From NCBI GenBank assembly GCA_963807675.1, contig CAWECP010000012.1:186001-250000 (forward strand): DNA of 64,000 nt, in the 5' to 3' direction. Position 1 is the first letter of the stretch; the number at the start of each line of letters is the position of its first letter. Below the pieces are notes generated by a model. That model was given only the letters and a program-made list of their open reading frames with translations. It ran no database searches and was not told where the DNA came from. The stretch is from Bog-473 sp963807675 (GTDB taxonomy: Bacteria; Actinomycetota; Acidimicrobiia; Acidimicrobiales; RAAP-2). Of the stretch, positions 6,969 to 15,931 are shown one piece after another. The position numbers were made by a program, and so were the translations under genes.

Positions 6969-8711
6969 CTACTCGCCGGCCCGCAGCCGTTGCCGCAGGA
7001 CGAACTTCTGCACCTTGCCGGACGGTGTTCTCGGAAGCTCGTCGACGACGTGCAGCTCCTCGGGCCACTTCTGCCGGGCCAGGCCGGCGGCGGAGAGGTG
7101 CGCTCGCACGGCCTCGAGGTCGGGCGGCTCGCTGTCGGGCTGCATGCGGAAGAAGGCACAGCCGTGCTCTCCGAGCCGCTCGTCCGGGGCGGCCACGACG
7201 GCGACCTCGGCCACGCCCTTCATGTGGGCCAGCAGCTGCTCCACCTCCGCTGCGCTGACGTTCTCGCCGCCGCGGATGATGATGTCCTTCACGCGGTCGG
7301 TGATGGTGAGGTAGCCGTCGGCGTCGATCACGCCGACGTCGCCGGTGCGGAACCATCCGTCGGCGTCGATGGCCTCCGCGGACAGCTTCGGGTCGGTGTA
7401 GCCGGCGAAGCGGTCGGGGCCGCGGCTGAGGATCTCGCCCGCCTCGCCGATGCCGACGTCCTTGCCGTCCTCGTCGACCGTGCGGATCTCGACCCACTCG
7501 AGGGGACATCCGTCGGTGTGGATGCGCTTCTCCCGGGGTGCCTCGTGGGCTGAACCCGTCACCGAGGGATGCTCGGTGCAGCCGTAGGAGCGCACGAGCG
7601 AGATCCCCAGTTCGTCCGCCCGCTCCGCCACCGCATCGGGGATGGGCGAGCCGCCCAGGCCGATGTAGTGCATCAGCTCCACGTGCTCGGGCCCGAAGCC
7701 CGGGCAGTCCAGCAAGCTGGTGAAGAAGTACGTGGACCCGCTCCCGGCGGAGATCTGCTCCTCCACCATGGCCTCGAGGACGGTGGGTGGGTCCCACCCG
7801 TCGATCAGGTACAGAGGCCGGCCACCCACCAGCGGGCACAGCAGGCCGCCGAGCATGCCGATGGCGTGGCCGACGGGCGCACCGACGAGGGCAGGGCGGT
7901 CCCGCGAGGCCTGGTGGCCCGACAGCTGGCGCACCTCGCAGCCGAGAGTGCGGTGTGTGTGGACGACGCCCTTGGGGTCGGCGGTGGTGCCCGAGGTGTA
8001 GGCGATCAGGGCCGGCCCGTCGGGGTCGACGGCGACGGGGCCCTCGATCGGCTCGGAGCGGCGCACATCCTCGAAGGAGAGCTGGCCGGGGCCGAGGTCC
8101 GCCCCGTCGTCGGCACCGACGACGATGACGTGGTCCAGATCGGTGAGGCCGTCGCGGATGGTGGCCAACTCGGACAGGTAGTCGCGCTGGCCGATGCGCG
8201 ACACGATGACGAGGGCGCGGGCCCGGCTCTGGCGCAGGATGAAGCCGACCTCTTTGGGCCCGTAGAAGTGGACGATCGGCACCAGGGTCACGCCGAGCAT
8301 GGCGTTGGCGTAAAAGGTGATGGCCGCCTCGACCCAGTTGGGCAGCTGGAAGGCCACGACGTCGCCCGGTCCGAGCCCGAGGGCGCGCAGGCCGCCCGCC
8401 ACCCGGAGCGCCTCCTCGTAGACGTCACCGACGGTGCCCAGATGAGGGTGGGTGGGCGACCAGATGCGGATGCGGCGGGTCGGGTCCTGGTGCAGCGCGT
8501 CGCGCAGGAACTGCCCGAGTGACCGGTCGTCCCATGCCCCTTCGGCCTTGTAGCGCTCTGCCATCTCGGACGGCATCGGGCGCAGCCCGAAGCCAGAATC
8601 GCTGGTGGACGTTGGGGCTGAGGTCGCGGTAGGGGCGGAGGTGGCGGCAGGGGCGACGGCGGAGCGGGCGACGGCGGAGCCGGAAGCTGCGGTGGAGTCG
8701 GCGTCAGCCAT
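6969..8711 (-). CDS. AMP-forming acyl-CoA synthetase
   Basis: A 580-residue ANL-superfamily adenylate-forming ligase. Visible motifs are the P-loop-like YTSGTTADPKGVVHTH, the A5 motif GCTEHPSVTG, the A7/A8 hinge FRTGDVGVIDADGYLTITDR, and the C-terminal catalytic-lysine region RTPSGKVQKF. It activates a carboxylic acid to acyl-CoA with ATP. The first 45 residues are an Ala/Ser/Thr-rich low-complexity tail. Its ATG overlaps the stop of the upstream acyl-CoA dehydrogenase by one base (TGATG), so activation and first oxidation of the same substrate are coupled. Confidence 0.93.
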   Translation of the reverse strand: MADADSTAASGSAVARSAVAPAATSAPTATSAPTSTSDSGFGLRPMPSEMAERYKAEGAWDDRSLGQFLRDALHQDPTRRIRIWSPTHPHLGTVGDVYEEALRVAGGLRALGLGPGDVVAFQLPNWVEAAITFYANAMLGVTLVPIVHFYGPKEVGFILRQSRARALVIVSRIGQRDYLSELATIRDGLTDLDHVIVVGADDGADLGPGQLSFEDVRRSEPIEGPVAVDPDGPALIAYTSGTTADPKGVVHTHRTLGCEVRQLSGHQASRDRPALVGAPVGHAIGMLGGLLCPLVGGRPLYLIDGWDPPTVLEAMVEEQISAGSGSTYFFTSLLDCPGFGPEHVELMHYIGLGGSPIPDAVAERADELGISLVRSYGCTEHPSVTGSAHEAPREKRIHTDGCPLEWVEIRTVDEDGKDVGIGEAGEILSRGPDRFAGYTDPKLSAEAIDADGWFRTGDVGVIDADGYLTITDRVKDIIIRGGENVSAAEVEQLLAHMKGVAEVAVVAAPDERLGEHGCAFFRMQPDSEPPDLEAVRAHLSAAGLARQKWPEELHVVDELPRTPSGKVQKFVLRQRLRAGE

Positions 8712-9826
8712 CACGCCGGCTCGTCGATGAACAGCGTCGCCAGCCGGTGCCACTCGGCGCCCGAGCCGCCGGCGAGGACCTCGTCCTGCTTCACCCGCTT
8801 GAAGAGGAAGTGCGCGTCGTTGGCCCACGTGAAGCCGACCCCACCGTGGAGCTGGATGTCGTCACCCGTCACCCGCACGCCGGCCTCGGCCGCGTAGCCG
8901 GCCGCCATGGCGGCGGCCTGCGCCCGGTCGGGCGACTCGGTGTCGGAGGCCCAGGCGGCGAACTGGAAGCCGGCGCGGGCCATCTCGACCTGCTGGAACA
9001 TCTCGACCAGGCGGTGACGCACGGTCTGGTAGGTGGACACCGGCTTGTCGAACACGACCCGCTCGGACGTGTAGCCGATGGCCTCGCCCAGAGCCCGGTC
9101 GGCCGCGCCCGTAGTCTCGGCCGCCAGCACCACGGCGATGTCGTCCTGCACGCGCTGCCAGAGGCCGGACTGGTTGCCGCCCGGGCCGAGCGGCACGGCC
9201 GGCGTTTCCTCGAGCACCAGGCGGGCCAGTTTGCGGGTGGGGTCGAGCGAGGGAACCAGCTCCAGCTCGGCGCCGGCCGCGTCTGCGGGCGCCTCGAGCA
9301 GGTAGGAGCGCACGCCCTCCTCGCTGCGGGCCACCACGACGACCCAGTCGGCCGTGTGCCCGTCGACGACGAACGGCTTCTCGCCCGTGAGCACCCACTG
9401 CGCGCCCTTGCGCCGGGCACGCGTGCGGACCGTGCCGAGCGGCTCCCCGTGCCCCTGCTCGCCCAGGGCGATGGTGCCGCGCCGCGCGCCGGAGGCCAGG
9501 TCGGCCAGCAGCTCGGTGGCGCCGAGGGCGCGGGCGGCCAGGGTGGCGCACACGGAGGAAGAGAAGAAGGGGCCGGGAAGCGGGATGCGGCCCATCTGCT
9601 CGGCCACGATGCACATTTCGAGCAGGCCGGCACCGACGCCGCCGTGCTCGTCTGGCACCAGCAGGCCGGTCCAGCCCAGGTCGACCAACGTCGACCACAA
9701 CGACGTCGTGATGCCGGTCGGGTCTTCGGCCAGCTGACGCAGGACCTCGGGGCCACACTCGCGCTCGAGCGCAGTGCGCGCCACATTCTGGAGCGCCAGC
9801 TGCTCGTCGTCGTAGGTGAAGTCCAC
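8711..9826 (-). CDS. acyl-CoA dehydrogenase (small, ACAD C-type subunit)
   Basis: A 371-residue acyl-CoA dehydrogenase. It begins DFTYDDEQLALQNVARTALE, contains GLLVPDEHGGVG, and ends with the helical domain motif QLHGGVGFTWANDAHFLFKR. Members with this shortened layout in actinobacteria often pair with a second acyl-CoA dehydrogenase to form alpha2beta2 enzymes (FadE pairs acting on steroid side chains); the divergent gene at 10008 is the obvious partner candidate. The GTG at 9826 is preceded by GGGGAGGGGAC. The start is 137 bp left of a TGAC-N6-GTCA site. Confidence 0.88.
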   Translation of the reverse strand: MDFTYDDEQLALQNVARTALERECGPEVLRQLAEDPTGITTSLWSTLVDLGWTGLLVPDEHGGVGAGLLEMCIVAEQMGRIPLPGPFFSSSVCATLAARALGATELLADLASGARRGTIALGEQGHGEPLGTVRTRARRKGAQWVLTGEKPFVVDGHTADWVVVVARSEEGVRSYLLEAPADAAGAELELVPSLDPTRKLARLVLEETPAVPLGPGGNQSGLWQRVQDDIAVVLAAETTGAADRALGEAIGYTSERVVFDKPVSTYQTVRHRLVEMFQQVEMARAGFQFAAWASDTESPDRAQAAAMAAGYAAEAGVRVTGDDIQLHGGVGFTWANDAHFLFKRVKQDEVLAGGSGAEWHRLATLFIDEPA

Positions 9827-9962
9827 GTCCCCTCCCCTGGGGTCAGCTCTGGGTCCGGCTTGGTCTGCGCAGCGTCTGCAGTGCCCTCTTGTTTGCGGTC
9901 TGTGTCGTGGCCCGGCCGAGGTCAGCGCCGTGCCGGGCTGGTCAGAGCTGCTGCGCCGTTCC

Positions 9963-9978
9963 CTGACACTGGCGTCAG
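9963..9978. promoter_or_regulatory. TGAC-N6-GTCA operator, site 2
   Basis: CTGAC-ACTGGC-GTCAG, 5-bp perfect arms, 29 bp before the GTG of the rightward acyl-CoA dehydrogenase and in the region shared with the leftward dehydrogenase-ligase operon. It could serve both directions. Confidence 0.68.
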
Positions 9979-10007
9979 AGTACACGTTGGTCGGGTACCC
10001 TTCCCCC

Positions 10008-11225
10008 GTGGATTTTGCCCTGGCCCCCGAGGACGAGAAGTTCCGCGACGAGCTGCGAGCATGGCTGGACGAGCACCTGCCGCCGTTCCTCGAAGCCGAG
10101 TCCCTCGGCGACGATGCAAGCCTGAGCGGCGAGGCGAGCCAACAACGTCGGCAGAAGTGGCAGCGCGAACTGCACAAGGGCGGGTGGGCCGCCATCCACT
10201 GGGGCCCCGAGTACGCCAACGGACGCACGATCAACGCCATGCAGCGGCTCCTCTATTCCGAGGTCATGGCCGAGTACCGGACGCCGGGCATGTTCAACAC
10301 GAACGGGATCTGGCAGATCGGGCCGATGATCATCCAGTGGGGGACCGACGAGCAGAAGGCGCAGTGGCTGCCGTCGATCCTCGAGGCCGAGGAGCACTGG
10401 TGCCAGGGCTTCAGCGAGCCCATGGCCGGCAACGACCTGGCCAACCTGCGCACGACGGCGATCTACGACGCCGACACCGACGACTATGTCGTGAACGGCT
10501 CGAAGATCTGGATCTCCTCGGCGCACCTGGCCACCTGGGGGCTGTTCCTGTTGCGGACGGACCCGACGGCGATCGAGCGGGGCAAGAAGCACGAGGGCAT
10601 CACCGCCTTCATCATCAACATGAAGACGCCCGGCATCGACGTCCGTCCCATACGGGACATGGCGGGCGAGGAGCTGTTCAACGAGATCTTCTTCACCGAC
10701 GTGCGCATCCCGGCGTCGTGGCGCCTGGGCGAGGAAGGCGCCGGCTGGATGGTGGCCATGGGCACGCTCGGCTTCGAGCGGGTCGGCATCGCGTCGCAGA
10801 TCGCCATCTTGGCGGCGGACCTGCGGGCGATGGTCGAGGCGGCGCGTTCGGTGAACCCCGATGCGCTGGCGGACCCGTCGCTGCGGGAGCGCATCGCCAA
10901 GGTGTGGACCGAAATCGAGCTGGCGCGCCTGCTGTCGCTGCGCGCGCTGTCGAAGATCATGAAGGGCGAGAAGAACTGGCCCGAGGTCCCCTTCGCCAAG
11001 CTGTCGTGGTCATCGATGGCACAGACGCTGGCCGAGTTGGCGGTGGACCTGCTGGGACCGGCCGGGCTGTTGGCCCGGGGCGGGCCCGACTCGGTCGACC
11101 GGGGCAAGTGGACCCGCCTGTACGCCTTCCAGCGCTACTCGACCATCGGCGGGGGCTCGACCGAGATCCAGAAGAACATCATCGCCGACCGGGCCATCGC
11201 CATGCCCGGCAAGTCGCGCGGCTGA
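10008..11225 (+). CDS. acyl-CoA dehydrogenase
   Basis: A 405-residue acyl-CoA dehydrogenase of the FadE17/FadE-like long form. It starts DFALAPEDEKFRDELRAWLD, has the FAD/substrate-region motifs WCQGFSEPMAGNDLANL and VVNGSKIWISSAHLA, and the C-terminal STIGGGSTEIQKNIIADRAI. It introduces a 2,3 double bond into an acyl-CoA using FAD. The GTG at 10008 is chosen because the longer in-frame extension would run through the operator. It forms an operon with the downstream TLP1-type thiolase (16-bp gap). Confidence 0.92.
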   Translation: MDFALAPEDEKFRDELRAWLDEHLPPFLEAESLGDDASLSGEASQQRRQKWQRELHKGGWAAIHWGPEYANGRTINAMQRLLYSEVMAEYRTPGMFNTNGIWQIGPMIIQWGTDEQKAQWLPSILEAEEHWCQGFSEPMAGNDLANLRTTAIYDADTDDYVVNGSKIWISSAHLATWGLFLLRTDPTAIERGKKHEGITAFIINMKTPGIDVRPIRDMAGEELFNEIFFTDVRIPASWRLGEEGAGWMVAMGTLGFERVGIASQIAILAADLRAMVEAARSVNPDALADPSLRERIAKVWTEIELARLLSLRALSKIMKGEKNWPEVPFAKLSWSSMAQTLAELAVDLLGPAGLLARGGPDSVDRGKWTRLYAFQRYSTIGGGSTEIQKNIIADRAIAMPGKSRG

Positions 11226-11241
11226 CGGCTGGGTAGCTGAG

Positions 11242-12795
11242 GTGGCCGTGGCCGACCCCCGCGCGGCGTGCATCATCGGGGTGGCGCGCCAGACCTGGCA
11301 CCCCGACGACGCCGACGTGACGGCGGCGGGCGGCGTGGCACCCGAGCCCTTGGACATGTGGGAGCAGGTGGCACGGGCGGCGGCGGACGACGCCGGTGCG
11401 CCCGGCGCGCTCGAGGCACTCGAGAGCGTCGACGTCGTGTATTCGCAGTCGTGGCAGTACGACGACGCGGTGGCGCGCCTGTCCGAGCGCCTCGGGGCGG
11501 CGCCGGCGCGGCGGCTCTACTCGGGTATCGGCGGGTCGGTGCCCATGCTCCTGGCCTCCGAGGCCGCACGGGAGATCCTGACGGGCCACCTCGACCTGGC
11601 ACTGCTCGTCGGAGCGGAGGCCCTCGCCACCGTGCGCCGGCTGAAGAAGGCGGGCGAGAAGCCGCAGTGGTCGTACAAGCCGGCCGAGAAGCGGCCCTTC
11701 CCGATTGACATGCAGTTCGATCCCTCCGAGATCAGCCACCAGGTCTTCGAGGCGTACCTGACGTTCGCTCTGTTCGACAATGCACGCCGGGCGCATCTGG
11801 AACGCGGGCTCGACGAACACCGGGCGGCCCTGGGCCGGGTGTTGGCGCCGATGACGGAGGTGGCGGCGGCGGCGCCCGACGAGGCGTGGTTCCCGGTGGC
11901 CCGCACGGCCGAGGAAATCGTCACGGCGACGCCCGACAACCGCATGGTGGCCTATCCCTACACGAAGCTCATGACGTCGATCATGGACGTGGACATGGCC
12001 GCCGCGGTCTTGCTGGCGAGCGCCGAGAAGGCTGACGCGCTGGGCGTCCCCGAGGACAAGCGGGTGTACCTGCGCGGCTGGGGGTACGCGGTAGAACCGG
12101 AGCACGTCGCCGCGCACGCCGAGTTGTGGCGCTCGGTCGCGCTCGCCGGGGCATCGGGGTCCGCCTTGTCGTCGGCGGGCATCGGCGCGGACGACGTGGC
12201 GCACTTCGACCTCTACTCCTGCTTCGCATCGTCGGTCTGCTTCGCGCTGGACGGGCTGGGCATCGGCGAGGAGGACCCCCGGGCGCGTGCGGTGACCCAG
12301 ACCGGTGGCCTCCCCTACCACGGCGGTCCGGGTTCGAACTACGTGACCCACTCGATCGCCGCCATGGTCGAGACCCTGCGGGCCGACCCCGGCGCGTTCG
12401 GGGTCGTGAGCGGTGTGGGCATGCACATGCAAAAGCACGCCTACGGGGTGCTGTCGACGGTGCCGGGAGTGCCGGGAGTGTCGGGAGTGCCGGGAGTGCC
12501 GGGCCGAATCCGGTCGGGCGGCGGCGGTTCGGCGCCCCAGCCGATTGACCCTGGCGTGCCGATCGTGGCGTCGCCTGAGGGCCAGGCGGTGGTGGCGACC
12601 TACTCGGTGCTGCACGGGCGCGACGGCGAGCCGGAGCGGGCGCTGCTGGTCTGCGACCTGCCGGAGGGCGGACGTTGCTACGCGCTCCTCGACGGCGGTG
12701 CGGCGGCACTGGCCGGGGCCGAGACCGACGAGCTGATCGGACGCTCGGTGATGCTGCGGCCGCAGGACGCCGTGAACCTGGCCACGCTCGACTGA
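11242..12795 (+). CDS. thiolase-like protein type 1 (TLP1-like, with added C-terminal domain)
   Basis: A 517-residue thiolase-superfamily protein. The N-terminal two-thirds has thiolase-like blocks (ARRLYSGIGGSVPMLLASEA, AYPYTKLMTSIMDVDMAAAV, GGLPYHGGPGSNYVTHSIA). After a Val-Pro-Gly repeat linker at about residues 407-421 comes an OB-fold-like tail (VVATYSVLHGRDGEPERALL) matching my recollection of the TLP1 additional C-terminal domain. The usual nucleophilic Cys is not obvious, so hydrolase or carrier activity is as likely as classical thiolysis. It is in an operon with the acyl-CoA dehydrogenase. Confidence 0.8.
   Translation: MAVADPRAACIIGVARQTWHPDDADVTAAGGVAPEPLDMWEQVARAAADDAGAPGALEALESVDVVYSQSWQYDDAVARLSERLGAAPARRLYSGIGGSVPMLLASEAAREILTGHLDLALLVGAEALATVRRLKKAGEKPQWSYKPAEKRPFPIDMQFDPSEISHQVFEAYLTFALFDNARRAHLERGLDEHRAALGRVLAPMTEVAAAAPDEAWFPVARTAEEIVTATPDNRMVAYPYTKLMTSIMDVDMAAAVLLASAEKADALGVPEDKRVYLRGWGYAVEPEHVAAHAELWRSVALAGASGSALSSAGIGADDVAHFDLYSCFASSVCFALDGLGIGEEDPRARAVTQTGGLPYHGGPGSNYVTHSIAAMVETLRADPGAFGVVSGVGMHMQKHAYGVLSTVPGVPGVSGVPGVPGRIRSGGGGSAPQPIDPGVPIVASPEGQAVVATYSVLHGRDGEPERALLVCDLPEGGRCYALLDGGAAALAGAETDELIGRSVMLRPQDAVNLATLD
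12460..12504 (+). repeat. five 9-bp tandem repeats coding a Val-Pro-Gly linker
   Basis: Units GTGCCGGGA, GTGCCGGGA, GTGTCGGGA, GTGCCGGGA, GTGCCGGGC in tandem code VPG VPG VSG VPG VPG, an elastin-like flexible linker between the two domains of the thiolase-like protein. Confidence 0.95.
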
Positions 12796-12995
12796 CCCGG
12801 CGGCTGAGTCGCGCGCTGCTGCGCCTGCCGCCCTGCCGCGGCGATGCTGTGGCAATGCTGTGGCGGGGCTGAGTGGTGCTGCGGCCGGGCGGACGAAAGG
12901 GATCCGCGCCCTGCAACGGCTGGGCCGCCATGCTGTGCAGTGCCGCGGTGTGGCGTAACCGGCGGCGTGATCGTGGGCACTATGAGGTAGTGGGA

Positions 12996-13697
12996 GTGGG
13001 CGTGGAACGAACGGTGTGTGGCCTCGACGGCTGTCGCTCCGGATGGGTCATGGTGACCCTGGTGCTGCACGAGGGCATGGCGGCACCGGTGGTCCGTGTC
13101 GTGCCCAACCTGGTCGAGCTCGTCCATGGGATCGAGTCGGGCTGGGTGGCCGGAGCCGCCATCGACATCCCGATCGGGCTGCCCGCCCGGGACCCGCGCC
13201 CGGTCGACCTCGAGGCACGCCGGCGCCTCGGGCCGCGCTCCAGCTCCGTGTTCCCCGCTCCGGTGCGGCCCGTGTTGGCCGCCGAGACGTATGCCGAGGC
13301 CTGCGCGATCTCACGGAAGGTGTGCGGGAAGGCCGTATCGAGGCAGCTGTTCAACATCCTCCCGAAGATCCGCGAGGTGGACGCTCTGCAATCACCCCGA
13401 CTGCAGAACCAGCTCTTCGAGATGCACCCCGAGGTCAGCTTCGCCGAACTGGCCGGCACCCCCATGCGCTTCCACAAGAGCACCCCGGAGGGCCGCCACG
13501 AGCGACTGCAGGCACTGCACACCGTGTTCCCCTGGGCCGGCGAGCTGTCCCGCGGCCAGATGCCGGGCGCACAGCCCGACGACGTGCTGGACGCCATGGT
13601 CGGGGCCTGGACGGCACGGCGCTTCGCACTGGGTGCGCACCTCCAGCTCGGCGGCGACTACGACGAGCGCGGCCTGCGCATGGAAGTGTTGGTCTGA
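12996..13697 (+). CDS. DUF429 family protein
   Basis: A 233-residue protein with the DUF429 hallmarks: CGLDGCRSGWV near the N-terminus (RNase H-like first strand), the acidic AAIDIPIGLP segment, and the late QPDDVLDAMVGAWTARRF motif. Members are predicted RNase H-fold nucleases or related proteins; function not established. The start is placed at the GTG 7 bases after GAGG; nearby in-frame GTGs at 12990 and 13002 are alternatives. Probably monocistronic, and its 3' end meets the leftward sigma operon. Confidence 0.82.
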   Translation: MGVERTVCGLDGCRSGWVMVTLVLHEGMAAPVVRVVPNLVELVHGIESGWVAGAAIDIPIGLPARDPRPVDLEARRRLGPRSSSVFPAPVRPVLAAETYAEACAISRKVCGKAVSRQLFNILPKIREVDALQSPRLQNQLFEMHPEVSFAELAGTPMRFHKSTPEGRHERLQALHTVFPWAGELSRGQMPGAQPDDVLDAMVGAWTARRFALGAHLQLGGDYDERGLRMEVLV

Positions 13698-13708
13698 CGC
13701 GCCGAGGG

Positions 13709-14740
13709 TCAGGAGTTGCCGGTGTCGCCGCTGTTGGCGCTGCCGCTGTTGAGGCCATTGGCGCTGTGGGCGGCGACGGCGCCGGCCCCAGCGCCGGTGT
13801 TGCCCGAAGAGCTCGAGTTCACCGAGGGGCCCGAGTTGCCGGAAGCGCCGGAGTTGCCGGAACTCGACTGGGCCCCGGCGGAACCGGACCCTGGGCCGCC
13901 TCCGGGTGGCGGCGCCACCGACTGCAGCTCCAGCGGCTGGGTCGTCGTCCCGGCGGCCGTCGTGACTTGGGCCGAGGTGATGTTGCCACCGCCCGGCCAC
14001 CAGGCCACGAACCAGCCGTCGGCCACAGTCGCCACGACATCCTGCCCGTTGTCGAGAACGAGCGTCACGCCGCTGACGCCTGGCTCGGTGCGGCCGTCGA
14101 TCATCGTGTACGGGCCGTCGCTCACCGTCGTCAAGTGGTTCTGCTGGACCTGTTGCAGCGAACCCGAGCTGGTGGTGCCGAGTGTCGCGTTGGCCGTGGC
14201 AGTTAAGGGAGAGCCCGCGCCGACACCCGCGCTCGCGCCCGACTCTTCCAGGCTGGATTTTCCGATGGCGCCTGTCGAGTCAGCGTTGGACGAGATCTGG
14301 TTGACCAAGGTGAACGAGGAGCTGGTGAAGCAAGCGGCATAGAAGCCACCGTCCTGGAAGAGCTCCACGGTGAACGGTCCGCGCACATCGGTGAGGACGT
14401 TCTGCCAGCTGCCGGAGGCCGTGGCAGAGCCTCCCGGGACGCTCGGCGCGGAACCCAGCTGGCTCTGGCAACTCGCGTCCGCGGACGAGGACGCCGTGTC
14501 GGAAGTCGGCGCGGCACTCCAGCCTGCGTAGGCCGGAGCGCTACCTCCGAGCACGACCGCGAGGACCGTCCCGGCCGTCGCCGCGCCCGCCAGCACCCCC
14601 ACCCCGAGCGTGGGTGCACGCAACCGGTGCTCACGGGGGTGGTAGTCGGCGGCGCGCAGGCGGGCGGCGGCACCCGGCGGCAGGCCGGCAGCGCGCGCTG
14701 CCAGCGCCTGGCTCAACTCTGTCTCGAATGCCGTCTTCAT
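13709..14740 (-). CDS. membrane protein encoded with an ECF sigma factor
   Basis: A 343-residue protein with a cytoplasmic N-terminus of about 50 residues, one transmembrane segment (LGVGVLAGAATAGTVLAVVL) and an extracytoplasmic Ser/Thr/Gly/Asn-rich region ending in SGNSGASGNSG-type low complexity. Its ATG overlaps the sigma-factor stop (ATGA), the usual place of an anti-sigma factor or sigma-linked surface sensor. No anti-sigma zinc motif (HxxxCxxC) is present. It may instead belong to the sigma-linked membrane proteins of unknown role common in actinobacteria. Confidence 0.75.
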   Translation of the reverse strand: MKTAFETELSQALAARAAGLPPGAAARLRAADYHPREHRLRAPTLGVGVLAGAATAGTVLAVVLGGSAPAYAGWSAAPTSDTASSSADASCQSQLGSAPSVPGGSATASGSWQNVLTDVRGPFTVELFQDGGFYAACFTSSSFTLVNQISSNADSTGAIGKSSLEESGASAGVGAGSPLTATANATLGTTSSGSLQQVQQNHLTTVSDGPYTMIDGRTEPGVSGVTLVLDNGQDVVATVADGWFVAWWPGGGNITSAQVTTAAGTTTQPLELQSVAPPPGGGPGSGSAGAQSSSGNSGASGNSGPSVNSSSSGNTGAGAGAVAAHSANGLNSGSANSGDTGNS

Positions 14741-15321
14741 CGTGTGACGCTCCCTTCCGGTTTCTCTGTGCAACGTTCCGTCGACTGCCGTTCCTGCCGG
14801 TCGACGACCTCCCGGAGCCGTTCGAGCGCCCGCGAGGTCGTGCTCTTCACGGTGCCCACCGAGCAGCCCATGACGTCCGCCGTCTGCGCCTCGGAGAGGT
14901 CGTCGAAGTACCGCAGGACCAGCGCAGCCCGTTGGCGCGGCGCCAGCTCCCCGAGCGCCCTGGAGAGGTCCGTGCCGGCCTCGACCCATCCGAGCACCCG
15001 GACCGCGTCGGCATCCTCCTGCTCGTCAGCGGGATGGGCACGCGACGCGCCGAGTTCGGCACGCCGGCGGGTGCGGCGCCGTCCCTCGTCGAGGGCGAGG
15101 TTGACGAGTATCTTGCGGCCGTAGGCGGCCGGGTGCTCCATGCTGCGCACGCGCGGCCAACGGTCGGCCACGCGCACCAGGCACTCCTGTACGAGATCCT
15201 CGGCCTCGGCGAAGTCCCAGGCGATCAGGTAGGCGGCGCGCAGCAGCCCCTCGACCGAATCCGCCACGAATTGGTCGAACTCCTGGCGGGAACGGCTCTG
15301 TCGGCTGCGCTCCCTCATCAC
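14737..15321 (-). CDS. ECF RNA polymerase sigma factor (SigE-like family)
   Basis: A 194-residue sigma factor. Region 2 is at about 15-75 (AYLIAWDFAEAEDLVQECLV, then RVADRWPRV), and region 4 is at about 120-168 (LAPRQRAALVLRYFDDLSEA, VMGCSVGTVKSTTSRALERL). It should direct RNA polymerase to extracytoplasmic-stress type promoters. It is cotranscribed and translationally coupled with the membrane protein downstream, a typical sigma/regulator pair. The length and motif style match the actinobacterial SigE (TIGR02983-like) group. Confidence 0.9.
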   Translation of the reverse strand: MMRERSRQSRSRQEFDQFVADSVEGLLRAAYLIAWDFAEAEDLVQECLVRVADRWPRVRSMEHPAAYGRKILVNLALDEGRRRTRRRAELGASRAHPADEQEDADAVRVLGWVEAGTDLSRALGELAPRQRAALVLRYFDDLSEAQTADVMGCSVGTVKSTTSRALERLREVVDRQERQSTERCTEKPEGSVTR

Positions 15322-15390
15322 CCTCTCAACCCTTGGCAGAGCTCAAAAGGTTGCCTCGCGGGTACAAGATCCGTCTGACCTGGGACGATG

Positions 15391-15480
15391 GGCCACGTCA
15401 CGCCACGGCCCGGCCACGCCACGGACCGGCCACGCCACGAACCGGTCCGGCCACGCCACGGTCCGGTCCGATCCGATCCG
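15391..15480. repeat. CCGGCCACGCCACG tandem repeat cluster
   Basis: Four imperfect units of about 17-19 bp sharing the core GGCCACGCCACG, followed by short GGTCCGGTCCGATCCGATCCG-like repeats, fill the gap between the sigma operon start and the leftward DDN-like gene's stop. Nothing coding was seen. Confidence 0.8.
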
Positions 15481-15493
15481 CTCGGCCGACGGC

Positions 15494-15931
15494 TCAGGCG
15501 CCGACCCGGTGGAAGTCGATGAAGTCGGTCACGCGCATCAGGCGCAGCATCCAGCGCGCGGGCAGGGGCACGTGCTGGTGATGCGGATCGGTGACGATCT
15601 CGGGCTCGGTCAGCTCGTACTCCTTGCGCCGGGTGGTCAGCCGCACGGCGCCATGAGCCAGCGCGTTGCGCACCCAGTCGCTGTCGCGTCCGTAGGTCAG
15701 CGCGAAGCGAAAGCCGTCCTTGGTGCGAAAGACGTTCACCGGCGTGCGGTAGACGGTGTGGGTGCGGCGGCCGACGTGGGTGACGATGCCCATGTCGGGC
15801 AGGTAGCCGGCCAGATGGATGGTGACCTTGTTGGCGACCGCCCGGTTGAACCGGGCCATGCGGCGGCCCAGGCGCGGCGTCTTGGCGTGCTGCTGCGTCC
15901 CGGAGCGCGGCTGGGCCGAGTGCGCGCTCAT
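15494..15931 (-). CDS. F420/deazaflavin-dependent nitroreductase-family protein (DDN-like)
   Basis: A 145-residue protein with the DUF385/DDN split-beta-barrel pattern: IVTHVGRRTHTVYRTPVNVF, FALTYGRDSDWVRNALA and TTRRKEYELTEPEIV. Relatives bind F420H2 and reduce quinones, nitroimidazoles or unsaturated lipids. Its start overlaps the upstream SDR stop (ATGA), so the two act in one operon with the CMD-family gene. The physiological substrate is unknown. Confidence 0.82.
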   Translation of the reverse strand: MSAHSAQPRSGTQQHAKTPRLGRRMARFNRAVANKVTIHLAGYLPDMGIVTHVGRRTHTVYRTPVNVFRTKDGFRFALTYGRDSDWVRNALAHGAVRLTTRRKEYELTEPEIVTDPHHQHVPLPARWMLRLMRVTDFIDFHRVGA

